This document shows positions 29,509-38,212 of a stretch of 38,350 nt of DNA, piece by piece; position 1 is the stretch's first letter; each line of letters starts with the position of its first letter. Source of the DNA: Actinomadura kijaniata NBRC 14229. GTDB lineage: Bacteria > Actinomycetota > Actinomycetes > Streptosporangiales > Streptosporangiaceae. Where the stretch lies: NCBI RefSeq assembly GCF_001552175.1, contig NZ_BCQR01000120.1, positions 1-38,350 of the forward strand, written 5' to 3'. The notes under the pieces were generated by a model that did no database searches, had not been told where the DNA came from, and was given only the letters and a program-made list of their open reading frames with translations. Both the position numbers and the translations under genes were made by a program.

Positions 29509-30729
29509 GTGTCACCCCGCATCCGAGGTCTGCGATCCTGCCGTGCCTGGTTCCTGGCGCGTCCGGCGGGCGCCGACGCCCTGCTGGCGCTGGTGCTGCT
29601 GCTGGCGGGGATCCCGCAGCTGGTGTGGCGGGACCTGCCGGCGGACGTGGCGGACTCGTTCGCCGACGCCGATCTGCGGCAGGTCGTGACGGTGACGGTG
29701 GTCACCCTGGCGATCTCGTTGCGGCGGGTGCGTCCGCTGTCGGTGCTGCTGGTGGTGCTGGCCGGGCAGTTCGCGCTCACGGCCTGGCACTACCTGCCGA
29801 CGATCCCGGAGGTGGCGGCGTTCCTGATCGCGGTCTACAGCGTCGCGGCGCACCGGGGCCTGGCGCACAGCGCGCTCGGCGGAGTGGTGGCGCTGGCGGT
29901 GTTCAACGTCGTGTTCACGATGGTGCCGGTCGACAACAGCCTGATGGTGCTGCTCACCAACAACGCGCTGGTGGCGGGGGTGTGGATGCTGGGTCGCAAC
30001 CTGCGGCTGCGGCGCGCCTACTTCGCCGAGCTGGAGGACCGGGCGGCGCGGCTGGAGCGGGCCCGGGGCACCGACGCGCGCGCCGCGCGGATCGAGGAGC
30101 GGTCGCGGATCGCCCGCGAGCTGCACGACGTGGTGGCGCACCACGTGAGCGTGATGACGGTGCAGGCGGGCGCGGCGCGGCGCATCATCGACCGCAACCC
30201 CGACGGGGCGCGGGAGGCGATGGCCACGATCGAGGAGGTCGGGCGGACCGCGCTGAGCGAGATGCGGCGGATCGTGGGGGTGCTGCGCACCGACCGCGAC
30301 GCCGAGACCGCCCGCGGCGAGCTGGCGCCGCAGCCGGGCCTGGGCGACCTGGGCGAGCTGCTGGACCACGTCCGGGAGACGGGCCTGTCGGTGCAGCTGT
30401 GGATCGAGGGCGAGGCGCGCCAGCCGTCGCCGGGGGTGGACGTGGCGGCGTTCCGGCTGATCCAGGAGGCGTTGACCAACACCCTCAAGCACGCCGGGCC
30501 GGAGGCGCGGGCCTGGGTGCGGTTGGAGTACACCGACGAGGACCTGACGGTGGAGATCGAGGACGACGGGCGTGGCACCGCGACGATCATCGCCGACAAG
30601 GACGACAATCCCGGCCATGGGTTGGTCGGGATGTACGAGAGGGTCGCGTTGTACGGCGGTGAGCTGCGGATCGGGCCGCGGGTCGGTGGAGGTTTCGGCG
30701 TGCGGGCCCGGTTCCCGCTGGAGGCGTAG
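29509..30729 (+). CDS. Sensor histidine kinase (NarL/DesK type)
   Basis: 406-aa membrane sensor kinase. Up to six transmembrane segments lie within residues 23-162 with little extracytoplasmic sequence. Next come a short coiled linker (RRAYFAELEDRAARLERARG), the HisKA_3 dimerisation helix IARELHDVVAHHVSVM with phosphoacceptor His206, and an HATPase domain: N-box Asn324 in EALTNTLKHAG, DDGRG at 352-356 and GHGLVGM at 369-375. It autophosphorylates and passes phosphate to the response regulator 57 nt downstream. The stimulus is unknown; the transmembrane-only sensor suggests a membrane or lipid-linked signal (inference). An in-frame ATG-less extension upstream is unnecessary given the leaderless promoter. 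Confidence 0.92.
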   Translation: MSPRIRGLRSCRAWFLARPAGADALLALVLLLAGIPQLVWRDLPADVADSFADADLRQVVTVTVVTLAISLRRVRPLSVLLVVLAGQFALTAWHYLPTIPEVAAFLIAVYSVAAHRGLAHSALGGVVALAVFNVVFTMVPVDNSLMVLLTNNALVAGVWMLGRNLRLRRAYFAELEDRAARLERARGTDARAARIEERSRIARELHDVVAHHVSVMTVQAGAARRIIDRNPDGAREAMATIEEVGRTALSEMRRIVGVLRTDRDAETARGELAPQPGLGDLGELLDHVRETGLSVQLWIEGEARQPSPGVDVAAFRLIQEALTNTLKHAGPEARAWVRLEYTDEDLTVEIEDDGRGTATIIADKDDNPGHGLVGMYERVALYGGELRIGPRVGGGFGVRARFPLEA

Positions 30730-30786
30730 CGTGATGGTGGAACGGGTGGCCGGATGGACGGCCCGGCAGGCGGCGGAGGCGAAAAG

Positions 30787-31467
30787 GTGAGCACACGGGT
30801 GCTGCTGGTGGACGACCAGCCGCTGCTGCGGACCGGGTTCCGGCTGATCCTGGAGGCCGAACCGGACCTGGCGGTGGTCGGGGAGGCCGGGGACGGCGCG
30901 GCGGCGGTGGAGCTGACGCGGTCGCTGCTGCCGGACGTGGTGCTGATGGACATCCGGATGCCGGGGGTCGACGGGATCGAGGCGACCCGGCGGATCATCC
31001 GGGACGGGGCGGCCTCGCACGACCCGAAGGTGCTGATCCTGACGACGTTCGATCTGGACGAGTACGTCATCGAGGCGGTGCGGGCCGGGGCCAGCGGGTT
31101 CCTGCTGAAGGACTCGCCGCCGGAGGACCTGGTGCAGGCGATCCGGATCGTGGCGGCCGGGGACGCGATCGTGGCGCCGAGCGTGACGCGGCGGCTGCTG
31201 GACAAGTTCGCCACGCGGCTGCCCGCCGTGCGCGACGCCGTTCCCCCGCCGGGTCTGGACACCCTCACCGACCGTGAGCGTGAGGTGCTGACGCACGTGG
31301 CGCGTGGTCTGTCCAACGCCGAGATCGCGCGGGAGCTGGTCGTCAGCGAGACGACCGTCAAGACCCACGTGGGGAACGTGCTGGCCAAGCTGGGGTTGCG
31401 TGACCGCGTGCAGGCGGTGGTGTACGCCTACGAGACGGGACTGAGCCGCCCCGGCCAGACGGGATGA
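30787..31467 (+). CDS. NarL/FixJ-family response regulator
   Basis: 226 aa. The receiver domain has acidic pocket Asp9-Asp10, phosphoacceptor Asp55 in VVLMDIRMPG, Thr in LILTTFD and Lys in GFLLKDSPPEDL. The C-terminal LuxR-type HTH is LTDREREVLTHVARGLSNAE with IARELVVSETTVKTHVGNVL. Partner of the kinase immediately upstream. GTG 30787 has GGAGG 8 nt upstream. Two hairpins follow, at 31476 and 31576. Targets cannot be read from the sequence; the adjacent peptide transporter is on the opposite strand and converges. Confidence 0.95.
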   Translation: MSTRVLLVDDQPLLRTGFRLILEAEPDLAVVGEAGDGAAAVELTRSLLPDVVLMDIRMPGVDGIEATRRIIRDGAASHDPKVLILTTFDLDEYVIEAVRAGASGFLLKDSPPEDLVQAIRIVAAGDAIVAPSVTRRLLDKFATRLPAVRDAVPPPGLDTLTDREREVLTHVARGLSNAEIARELVVSETTVKTHVGNVLAKLGLRDRVQAVVYAYETGLSRPGQTG

Positions 31468-31475
31468 TCCCGGGA

Positions 31476-31500
31476 GGCGGGGCGGTGGTGCCGCCCCGCC
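31476..31500 (+). terminator. Hairpin after response regulator gene
   Basis: GGCGGGGCGG (31476-31485), loop TGGTG, CCGCCCCGCC (31491-31500): ten perfect GC pairs starting 9 nt after the stop. Confidence 0.7.
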
Positions 31501-31575
31501 GACCGGTCCCCACCGGCCCGGCCCATTCGGCGGGGCCCATTCGACGGGGTCCCGTCGGCGTGGCTTGGGAACGGT

Positions 31576-31614
31576 GAAGGCCCCGCGCGGACACCGGGTC
31601 CGTGCGGGGCCTTC
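31576..31614. terminator. 16-bp bidirectional hairpin, two-component genes / dpp operon
   Basis: GAAGGCCCCGCGCGGA (31576-31591) pairs with TCCGTGCGGGGCCTTC (31599-31614) with one G-U, 7-nt loop. It starts 11 nt after the dppF stop on the minus strand and also backs the response-regulator terminator. Confidence 0.75.
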
Positions 31615-31624
31615 GCCGTTCGTG

Positions 31625-32743
31625 CTACTCCTTGCGCAGCGACGGGGTCGGCAGGTCCGTCGCGGGCGGGGACACCGCGCTCTGCGCGACCGCGTCGGTG
31701 GCGCTGACGGTGGTGTTCTCCGGGAAGTGGCAGGCGACCTGGTGGCCGGGGCTCAGCTCGGCCAGCGGCGGTTCCTGCGTCTTGCAGATCTCCTGCGCCT
31801 TCCAGCAGCGGGTGTGGAAGCGGCAGGCCGGCGGCGGGTCCAGGGGGCTGGGCACGTCGCCCTGCAGCCGGATCCGGTCGCGTCCCTCGCGCTTGGCCGG
31901 GTCGGGCACCGGGACCGCCGACAGCAGCGCGTTGGTGTAGGGGTGCATCGGCCGCTCGTACAGGTCGTTGCGGTCCGCGACCTCGACGATCTTGCCGAGG
32001 TACATGACCGCGACCCGGTCGGAGATGTGCCGCACCACCGACAGGTCGTGCGCGATCACCACGTAGGTGAGGTCCAGCTCGTCCTGGAGGTCCTCCAGCA
32101 GGTTCACCACCTGCGCCTGGACCGACACGTCCAGCGCCGACACCGGCTCGTCGGCCACGATCAGCTTCGGCTTGAGCGCCAGCGTGCGGGCGATGCCGAT
32201 GCGCTGGCGCTGGCCGCCGGAGAACTCGTGCGGGTACCGGTTGTAGTGCTCGGGGCTGAGGCCGACCAGCTCCAGCAGCTCCTGCACGGCCTTCTTCACG
32301 CCGTTCTCGGTCTGGATCTTCTGCAGCCGGAACGGGGCGCCGACGATGGCGCCGACGGTCTGGCGCGGGTTCAGCGACGAGTACGGGTCCTGGAAGATCA
32401 TCTGGAGGTCGCGGCGCAGCGGGCGCAGCCGCGACTGGGACATCCGGGTGATGTCCTCGCCCTCGAAGGTGATCTTGCCGAAGCTCGGGTCCAGCAGCCG
32501 CATGATCATGCGGCCGGTGGTGGACTTGCCGCAGCCCGACTCGCCCACCAGGCCCAGGGTCTCGCCCTTGCGGACCGAGAACGACACCCCGTCCACGGCC
32601 TTGACGGCGGCGACCTGGCGGCGCAGCAGACCGGCGTGCACCGGGAAGTGCTTGCCCAGGTTGTCGACGTCCAGCAGGACCTCGCCCTGGGGGATGACCC
32701 GGTCCGTGGCGGTCGGACCGGTGGCGTTGTCAGTAGTGCTCAC
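31625..32743 (-). CDS. Peptide ABC transporter ATP-binding protein (DppF/OppF type)
   Basis: 372-aa ATPase of a dipeptide/oligopeptide importer. Walker A GESGCGKST, Q-loop FQDPYSSLNPR, signature FSGGQRQRIGIAR, Walker B KLIVADEPVSALD, and H-loop AHDLS. The C-terminal oligopeptide-transporter extension has four Cys (CRFHTRCWKAQEIC, then CHF), the set that can hold an Fe-S cluster in some Opp ATPases. GTG 32743 is chosen for the GGGGGAA 5 nt upstream; GTG 32764, overlapping the dppD stop as GTGA, is a possible alternative. Last gene of the operon. Confidence 0.93.
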   Translation of the reverse strand: MSTTDNATGPTATDRVIPQGEVLLDVDNLGKHFPVHAGLLRRQVAAVKAVDGVSFSVRKGETLGLVGESGCGKSTTGRMIMRLLDPSFGKITFEGEDITRMSQSRLRPLRRDLQMIFQDPYSSLNPRQTVGAIVGAPFRLQKIQTENGVKKAVQELLELVGLSPEHYNRYPHEFSGGQRQRIGIARTLALKPKLIVADEPVSALDVSVQAQVVNLLEDLQDELDLTYVVIAHDLSVVRHISDRVAVMYLGKIVEVADRNDLYERPMHPYTNALLSAVPVPDPAKREGRDRIRLQGDVPSPLDPPPACRFHTRCWKAQEICKTQEPPLAELSPGHQVACHFPENTTVSATDAVAQSAVSPPATDLPTPSLRKE

Positions 32744-32760
32744 AGTGTTCCCCCGTGCGG

Positions 32761-33843
32761 TCACAGCTTCGGCCGGATCTCGGTGTCCCAGATCTCCCGC
32801 CGCCTGTCCAGCGGGAGGTGGCAGGCGGCCTTGTGGCCCGGTTCCACCTCGACCAGTTCGGGCCGGTCGGTCTCGCTCTTGCCCCCGTTGAGGTCCCGAT
32901 AGGCGCAGCGGGGGTTGAAGGCGCAGCCGGACGGCACGTTGATCAGGGAGGGCGGGGTGCCCTTGATCGGCATGAGGCGTTCGGTGCGGTCGCGGTCCAG
33001 CCGCGGCATCGACCCCAGCAGGCCCCAGGTGTAGGGGTGCAGGGGGCGGTGGAAGGCGTCCTCGACGCTGGCCTGCTCAACGCTGCGGCCCGCGTACATC
33101 ACCAGGATGTCGTCCGACAGCTCGGCGACCACGCCGAGGTCGTGGGTGATCATGATGATGGCGGAGTTGAACTCCTGCTGCAGGTCCCGGATCAGGTCCA
33201 GGATCTGCGCCTGCACCGTCACGTCCAGCGCGGTGGTCGGCTCGTCGGCGATCAGCAGTTCGGGGTCGCAGGACAGCGCCATCGCGATCATGGCGCGCTG
33301 CCGCATGCCGCCGGAGAACTGGTGCGGGTAGTCGTCGACGCGCTTGTCGGGCTTGGGGATGCCGACCCGGCCGAGCATGTCGATGGCGTGCTTGCGCGCC
33401 ACCTGCTTGGAGACGTCGTTGTGCACCCGGTACGCCTCGACGATCTGGTGGCCCACCGTGTAGAAGGGGTGCATCGCCGACAGCGGGTCCTGGAAGATCA
33501 TCGCCATGTGCTTGCCGCGCAGCTGGCGCACCCGGTCGGGTGACAGGCCGACCAGTTCCTCGCCGTTCAGCCAGATCTCGCCGGAGACCTTGGAGTTGCG
33601 GCGGTTGTGCAGGCCCATGATGGCCATGGAGGAGACGCTCTTGCCCGAGCCCGACTCGCCCACGATGCCGAGGGTGCGGCCGCGCTCCAGCTTGAACGAC
33701 AGTCCGTCCACCGACTTGACCAGGCCGTCGTCGGTCGGGAAGTGCACGCGCAGGTCGCGCACCTCCAGGAAGGCCGTGGGCGCGCCGGCCGCGGAGTCGC
33801 CCACCGTGCCGTCGGTCAGCTCGGCCCGTCGCTTGTCCGTCAT
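32761..33843 (-). CDS. Peptide ABC transporter ATP-binding protein (DppD/OppD type)
   Basis: 360-aa ATPase pairing with DppF. Walker A GESGSGKS, Q-loop FQDPLSAMHPF, signature FSGGMRQRAMIAMAL, Walker B LLIADEPTTALD, H-loop THDLG. The C-terminal peptide-transporter extension has only three of the four usual Cys (CAFNPRC and CHLP); the third position, Cys in DppF, is absent after NGGKSETDRPE. The ATG at 33843 overlaps the dppB stop as ATGA, so translation is coupled. Assignment to D rather than F rests on gene order and on similarity to the DppD half. Confidence 0.93.
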   Translation of the reverse strand: MTDKRRAELTDGTVGDSAAGAPTAFLEVRDLRVHFPTDDGLVKSVDGLSFKLERGRTLGIVGESGSGKSVSSMAIMGLHNRRNSKVSGEIWLNGEELVGLSPDRVRQLRGKHMAMIFQDPLSAMHPFYTVGHQIVEAYRVHNDVSKQVARKHAIDMLGRVGIPKPDKRVDDYPHQFSGGMRQRAMIAMALSCDPELLIADEPTTALDVTVQAQILDLIRDLQQEFNSAIIMITHDLGVVAELSDDILVMYAGRSVEQASVEDAFHRPLHPYTWGLLGSMPRLDRDRTERLMPIKGTPPSLINVPSGCAFNPRCAYRDLNGGKSETDRPELVEVEPGHKAACHLPLDRRREIWDTEIRPKL

Positions 33844-34853
33844 CAGCTGTGCCTCACCCTCGGGTCGATGACCCCGTACAACACGTCCACGACCAGGTTG
33901 GCCAGGACGATGAACAACGCGGCGAACAGCGTCGCCCCGAGCACCACCGGAAGGTCGCTCTGGTTGATGCCGTCCAGGGCGAGCTGGCCGAGGCCCGGCA
34001 GCGAGAACGTCTTCTCGGTGATGATCGCGCCGCCCAGCAGCACGCCCAGGTCCAAGCCGAAGATGGTCAGGATCGGGGTGAGCGTGGCGCGCAGGCCGTG
34101 CTTGACGACCACGGTCTTCTCCGGCAGGCCCTTGGCGCGGGCGGTGCGGATGAAGTCCTCGTTCATCGTCTCCAGCATGCCCGCCCGGGTGAGCCGCGCG
34201 TACAGGGCGGCGTACAGGAACGCCAGCGCGATCCACGGCAGCAGCAGCGAGGCGAACCACTTGGCGGGGTTCTCGGTGAGGCCGACGTAGTTGACCTCGG
34301 GGAGCAGATGCCACTTGTGGACCACGAAGGCCAGGCCCAGCAGGCCGGTGAAGAACACCGGCAGTGACACGCCCGCCAGCGCCACCGCCATGGCGGCGCG
34401 GTCGAACAGGGTGCCGCGGCGCAGGGCCGACAGCACGCCGATCGAGATGCCGGCGATCAGCCAGAGCACCGCGGCGCCGGCTGTGATCGACATCGTGATC
34501 GGGAGCCGGTCGATGATCTGGTCGAGCACCGGCTGGTTGGTGCGGAAGGAGTAGCCCAGGCAGGGAGCCGGACAGTCGATCTTCTCGGTTCCGGTGTCGT
34601 AGGTGTCACCGGCGACGATGGCCTTGACGAACTTGCCGTACTGGGTGGTGATCGGTTCGTCGAGACCGAATCGTTCCTTGATCGCCGTCAGGGTCGCCGC
34701 GTCCGGGGTCTTACCGGCGTAACGGGCGGCCAGGTCGTCGGCGGTCACCCCGGCGGCGCGGGGCACAAGGAAGAAGATGGCGAACGTCACCGCGCTGATG
34801 ATGAGCAGCAGCCCGACGGCGCCCAGCAGGCGGCGAACAATGAATGCGACCAC
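33843..34853 (-). CDS. Peptide ABC transporter permease (DppB type)
   Basis: 336-aa inner-membrane permease of the BPD_transp_1 family. The first helix (FIVRRLLGAVGLLLIISAVTFAIFF region) begins at residue 4. A long extracytoplasmic loop (about 32-115) has two close Cys (DCPAPCLGYS) that could form a disulphide. Five further helices follow, and the EAA-type loop RTARAKGLPEKTVVVKHGLR contacts the ATPases. GTG start with a weak ribosome-binding site. It is downstream of the substrate-binding protein gene and a strong hairpin at 34866-34901, so a lower level than the binding protein is expected. Confidence 0.94.
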   Translation of the reverse strand: MVAFIVRRLLGAVGLLLIISAVTFAIFFLVPRAAGVTADDLAARYAGKTPDAATLTAIKERFGLDEPITTQYGKFVKAIVAGDTYDTGTEKIDCPAPCLGYSFRTNQPVLDQIIDRLPITMSITAGAAVLWLIAGISIGVLSALRRGTLFDRAAMAVALAGVSLPVFFTGLLGLAFVVHKWHLLPEVNYVGLTENPAKWFASLLLPWIALAFLYAALYARLTRAGMLETMNEDFIRTARAKGLPEKTVVVKHGLRATLTPILTIFGLDLGVLLGGAIITEKTFSLPGLGQLALDGINQSDLPVVLGATLFAALFIVLANLVVDVLYGVIDPRVRHS

Positions 34854-34865
34854 AGTGTCCGGCCT

Positions 34866-34901
34866 GGGTGGCCGGCGGGGGATCAGCCCCGCCGGCCACC
34901 C
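34866..34901 (-). terminator. Intercistronic 15-bp hairpin, dppA-dppB
   Basis: GGGTGGCCGGCGGGG (34866-34880), loop GATCAG, CCCCGCCGGCCACCC (34887-34901): 15 perfect pairs. It lies 48 nt after the dppA stop and 12 nt before the dppB start. It is probably a partial terminator or 3'-end stabiliser raising binding protein over permease. Confidence 0.7.
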
Positions 34902-34949
34902 GCTGCCTTCACCTGCCTTCTCTCAGGTAGTGCGGGGGGTGGACCGGTC

Positions 34950-36704
34950 TCAGCCGGTGACACCCATGTTGGCGTAGTCGTACATGCCGTAGCCCGCGTG
35001 GAAGTAGACGTTCGTCAGGGACGTCGGGCGGAACAGCAGGGACTTGGCGTACACGTTCGGCAGGATCGCGGCCTGCTCACGGATCCGCGCGTCGATCTCG
35101 TTGTAGATCTTGGCGCGCTGGGCCGGGTCCTGGACCTTGACGACCTCGTCCCACTTGCCGTTGACCACGGAGTCGTCCAGCTCTTCGGCGTTGGCGTTGC
35201 CGGTCTCGACGATCGCGTCCTTGTCGGAGATCGGCTGCAGGTAGCCGTAGCCGGTGTTCCAGTCGGGGGCCCAGCCGTAGGTGCCCAGGCCGACCTTCTC
35301 ACGCTTGACGAACGCCGGCGAACCGAGCTGCTCGTTGGTGTAGGTGCCCGACGGGTAGCCCTTCAGCTGGAGCTTGATGCCGACGCGGGCCAGCGACTGC
35401 TCCAGGGCCTCGGCGGTGGCCTTCTCCTTCGGACGGTCGCTGCGGAACACCATCACGGTCTCGAAGCCGGTGGGCTTGCCGCACTTGTTCAGGGCGTCCT
35501 TGGCCGCGTTCACGTCACCGGTGAAGTTGACGTCGGCCTTGGTGTAGAAGTCCTGGCCCTTCTCCCGGCCGTCGACCGCGGGCGGCTGGATGGAGGTGGA
35601 CACCTGGCCACCGGCGTCGCCGCCGTAGGCGCGGAACATCGCCGCACGGTCGGCGGCGTAGACGATCGCCTTACGGCACTCGACGTTCGGGATGTTCTTG
35701 GTGTTGATCGGGATGTACCAGTGGAAGCCGGCCAGCGGGTTGTCGGCGTTGGCCTTCAGCTTCGGGTTGGTCAGGATCTGCTGGCGGGCGGCCGCCTGCA
35801 CACCCGAGCCCGGCAGGTCGACGTGCACCGTGCCCGCCATCAGCCGGTTGTCGATCTCCTCGGCCTTCAGGCCGGCCTGGACCTCGATCTTGTCCGGGAG
35901 CTGCTTGCGGTTGGGGTCGGTCTGCGGGTCCCAGTTGGAGTTGCGGACCAGCGTGCCGCCCTTCTTCGGCTGGTAGTCGCCCTCCCACTTGTAGGGGCCG
36001 GACGAGACCGGGTGCATGCCGTAGCGGGTGCCGGTGTCCTTCGCCTGCGGGACCGGGACGGTCTGCCCGCTGAAGCCCACCACCTGGTCGAACTCGGCGA
36101 ACGGCGCCTTCAGCTTGAAGACCAGGGTGTAGTCGTCCTTGACCTCGACGCCCTTGAACTTGTCGAGGTCCTTGTCCTTGAACGGACCCTTGTAGCCGTC
36201 GGCGTCCAGCAGCTGCGTGAAGTAGGACGGGCCGTTGCGCAGGACGCCGCGGTCGAAGGTGCGGGCGACCGCGTACTTGATGTCCTTGGCCTTGATCTCG
36301 GTGCCGTCCTCGTACTTGACGCCACGCTTGATCTTGTAGGTCCAGGTCTTGCCCCCGTCGCCCGGCGTGCCCGGCGCCTCGGCGAGGTCGGGGACCATCT
36401 TGGAGCCCTCGGTGCCCGGCTTGGAGGCGTAGGTCATGAGCTGCCGCGAGTAAAGGCGGGTGAAGTTCAGACCGTAGGCGTAGTAGATGTTCGCCGGGTC
36501 CAGCGACTCGAAGTCGTCGGGCTGCGCCATCTTCAGCACGCCGCCCTTCTTGTCCGAGGCGTTCACCACGGCGGTGGAGCCCGCGTCGAACTTGGCGGAG
36601 CTGGTGCCACCGGAGGAGTCGTCACCACCGCCGCAGGCGGCCAACCCAAGACTCAGGACGACGGCACCGGCCGCCGCGCTGGTCACGACCTTGGGAGATT
36701 TCAT
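34950..36704 (-). CDS. Peptide ABC transporter substrate-binding lipoprotein (DppA/OppA type)
   Basis: 584-aa solute-binding protein of family 5. The signal peptide ends in lipobox GLAAC (lipid-modified Cys24) followed by a Gly/Asp/Ser linker. SBP_bac_5 features are LKMAQPDDFESLDPANIYYA, KRGVKYEDGTEIKAKDIKYA, the PVSSGPYK motif, and VECRKAIVYAADRAAMFRAY. It is anchored outside the membrane and delivers peptides to the permeases. ATG 36704 has AAAGGGAAA upstream. It lies 36 nt after dppC, an unusual position since the binding-protein gene usually comes first. Confidence 0.94.
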   Translation of the reverse strand: MKSPKVVTSAAAGAVVLSLGLAACGGGDDSSGGTSSAKFDAGSTAVVNASDKKGGVLKMAQPDDFESLDPANIYYAYGLNFTRLYSRQLMTYASKPGTEGSKMVPDLAEAPGTPGDGGKTWTYKIKRGVKYEDGTEIKAKDIKYAVARTFDRGVLRNGPSYFTQLLDADGYKGPFKDKDLDKFKGVEVKDDYTLVFKLKAPFAEFDQVVGFSGQTVPVPQAKDTGTRYGMHPVSSGPYKWEGDYQPKKGGTLVRNSNWDPQTDPNRKQLPDKIEVQAGLKAEEIDNRLMAGTVHVDLPGSGVQAAARQQILTNPKLKANADNPLAGFHWYIPINTKNIPNVECRKAIVYAADRAAMFRAYGGDAGGQVSTSIQPPAVDGREKGQDFYTKADVNFTGDVNAAKDALNKCGKPTGFETVMVFRSDRPKEKATAEALEQSLARVGIKLQLKGYPSGTYTNEQLGSPAFVKREKVGLGTYGWAPDWNTGYGYLQPISDKDAIVETGNANAEELDDSVVNGKWDEVVKVQDPAQRAKIYNEIDARIREQAAILPNVYAKSLLFRPTSLTNVYFHAGYGMYDYANMGVTG

Positions 36705-36740
36705 CGTTTCCCTTTCGCTAATACCGGTCGTACGCCGGGG

Positions 36741-37745
36741 TCATCGGGCTCGTGGGTCCAGGGCGTCGCGCAGGCCGTCGCCGAACAGGTTGAACGCCAG
36801 CACGGTGATGAAGATCGCGAGACCCGGAACGATCACGAAGTGGGGGGCCACCGTGTACAGCTCGGTGGCCGCCGACAGCATCCCGCCCCAGGACGGGTCG
36901 GGTGGGTTGATGCCGACACCGAGGAACGACAGCGCCGCCTCGAACAGGATGTTGGTCGGGATCAGCAGGGTGGAGTACACCAGGATCGGCGCGACCAGGT
37001 TGGGCAGCACCTCCTTGAACAGGATGTGCGTGTTGCGGGCGCCCATGCTGCGGGCGGCGTCGACGAACTCGCGCTCGCGCAGCGACAGTGTCTGGCCGCG
37101 GATGATGCGGCCGATGTAGGGCCAGTTGAAGAAGCCGATGATGAACACCAGCACGCCCATGCGGAGGTCGTTGCCCGCCAGGCCGAGCATCTTGTTGGGA
37201 ATGACGCCGACCAGGGAGATGGCGAACAGCACCAGCGGGAACGCCAGGAAGATGTCCATCAGGCGGGCGATGACGGTGTCCACCCAGCCGCCGAAGTAGC
37301 CGGCGATGATGCCCATGACCGTCCCGATCACCACCGAGACCAGCGTGGCCAGCACGCCGATCAGCAGCGACACGCGGGCGCCGAACAGGATGCGGCTGAA
37401 CAGGTCGCGGCCGTTGATCGGCTCGATGCCGAACGGGTGGTCGGCGCTGATGCCGCCGAGGCTGCCGATCGGTCCGCCGAGGGTCGGGTCGACCAGGTTC
37501 TGGTGGAACTGGTTGGGCGGGCTGCCGAAGGTGCGCGACAGCAGCTCGGTGACGCCGGGCAGCGACATCACGATCAGCAGCAGCACGACCAGGGCACCGC
37601 CCATCGCCACCTTGTCGCGCTTGAGCCGCATCCAGGCGATCTGCCCGAGGGAACGGCCCTGGATCGCCTTGCGACCACTGCCCGCAAGGACGGCGTCCGG
37701 CTGGGCCTGTTGTTCGGCCCCGGTCGCCTCGATCGGTGCGGTCAC
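36741..37745 (-). CDS. Peptide ABC transporter permease (DppC type)
   Basis: 334-aa permease. A cytoplasmic N-terminus with QIAWMRLKRDKVAMGGALVV (OppC N-terminal domain plus first helix) is followed by an extracytoplasmic loop with GTDxxGRD-like HPFGIEPINGRDLFSRILFG, five more helices, and the EAA loop FVDAARSMGARNTHILFKEV. GTG 37745 follows AGGAGG by about 9 nt. It is the first gene of the five-gene operon (C-A-B-D-F), with a well-formed promoter at 37853-37880. Confidence 0.94.
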   Translation of the reverse strand: MTAPIEATGAEQQAQPDAVLAGSGRKAIQGRSLGQIAWMRLKRDKVAMGGALVVLLLIVMSLPGVTELLSRTFGSPPNQFHQNLVDPTLGGPIGSLGGISADHPFGIEPINGRDLFSRILFGARVSLLIGVLATLVSVVIGTVMGIIAGYFGGWVDTVIARLMDIFLAFPLVLFAISLVGVIPNKMLGLAGNDLRMGVLVFIIGFFNWPYIGRIIRGQTLSLREREFVDAARSMGARNTHILFKEVLPNLVAPILVYSTLLIPTNILFEAALSFLGVGINPPDPSWGGMLSAATELYTVAPHFVIVPGLAIFITVLAFNLFGDGLRDALDPRAR

Positions 37746-37852
37746 GCTCCGTACCTCCTACCACTTCGGCCACGCTGCCGCCGGCGTAACATCCGGCGAT
37801 CGCGGAGATCGTCCGCTCCCCCGTGCCCGTTACGCCGCGTTTGCTGGAGGGA

Positions 37853-37880
37853 AACCTAGTGCTTCGGGCACGACTGTCCA
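37853..37880 (-). promoter_or_regulatory. dpp operon promoter
   Basis: Minus strand: -35 TGGACA (37880-37875; 5 of 6 to TTGACA), 16-bp spacer, -10 TAGGTT (37858-37853). Predicted transcript start near 37846, leader about 100 nt. This is the best two-box promoter in the window. Confidence 0.6.
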
Positions 37881-38122
37881 TCCGTGAGGGCGCCTTCGCC
37901 AGTACCCGTAGCTGACTTGTGATCTCGTCGTCATCAAGGGCACATGAGACGTGCGCAGCACAAAGGACAAAGTACGCAGATCGTATGTGGCCGACCGTCA
38001 CGTTGAGCAAGCGACAGGCGGGACGCCCCGGCAAGCTTTACCGAGTTGAGTCCGTTCTGATACCGCCGGCTCCGCAGGTCACGGCCGGTTAGACAAGATC
38101 AGCTGCTAAGAGTGTAAAGCAC

Positions 38123-38184
38123 GCGGCGGACCGGGGACCGTCACGGCGCGTACAGGACGCGCCCACGGTACCCCGGTCCGCCGC
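38123..38184 (-). terminator. Long near-perfect hairpin after the partial gene
   Basis: GCGGCGGACCGGGG (38123-38136) pairs perfectly with CCCCGGTCCGCCGC (38171-38184). Inside, ACCGT/ACGGT (38137-38141 with 38165-38169) and GGCGCGT/ACGCGCC (38145-38151 with 38157-38163) continue the stem. It starts 29 nt after the stop of the partial minus-strand gene. Confidence 0.75.
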
Positions 38185-38212
38185 GACGGCAGGGACGGTC
38201 GTTACCCGAAGG

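Larger units (their letters stand above)
37746..38212. other. Intergenic region upstream of dpp operon (467 bp)
   Basis: No gene is supported. The dppC-proximal half holds the promoter (37853-37880) and a leader of about 100 nt with the AGGAGG site. The middle (37900-38120) is AT-richer than the window average and may carry regulator sites; I see no convincing palindrome there. A long hairpin (38123-38184) closes the distal side. Confidence 0.6.

Noticed and set aside
34998..37859. Long plus-strand frame antisense to dppA and dppC
   Set aside because: Same GC-bias artefact. The minus strand carries full-length, motif-complete transporter genes.
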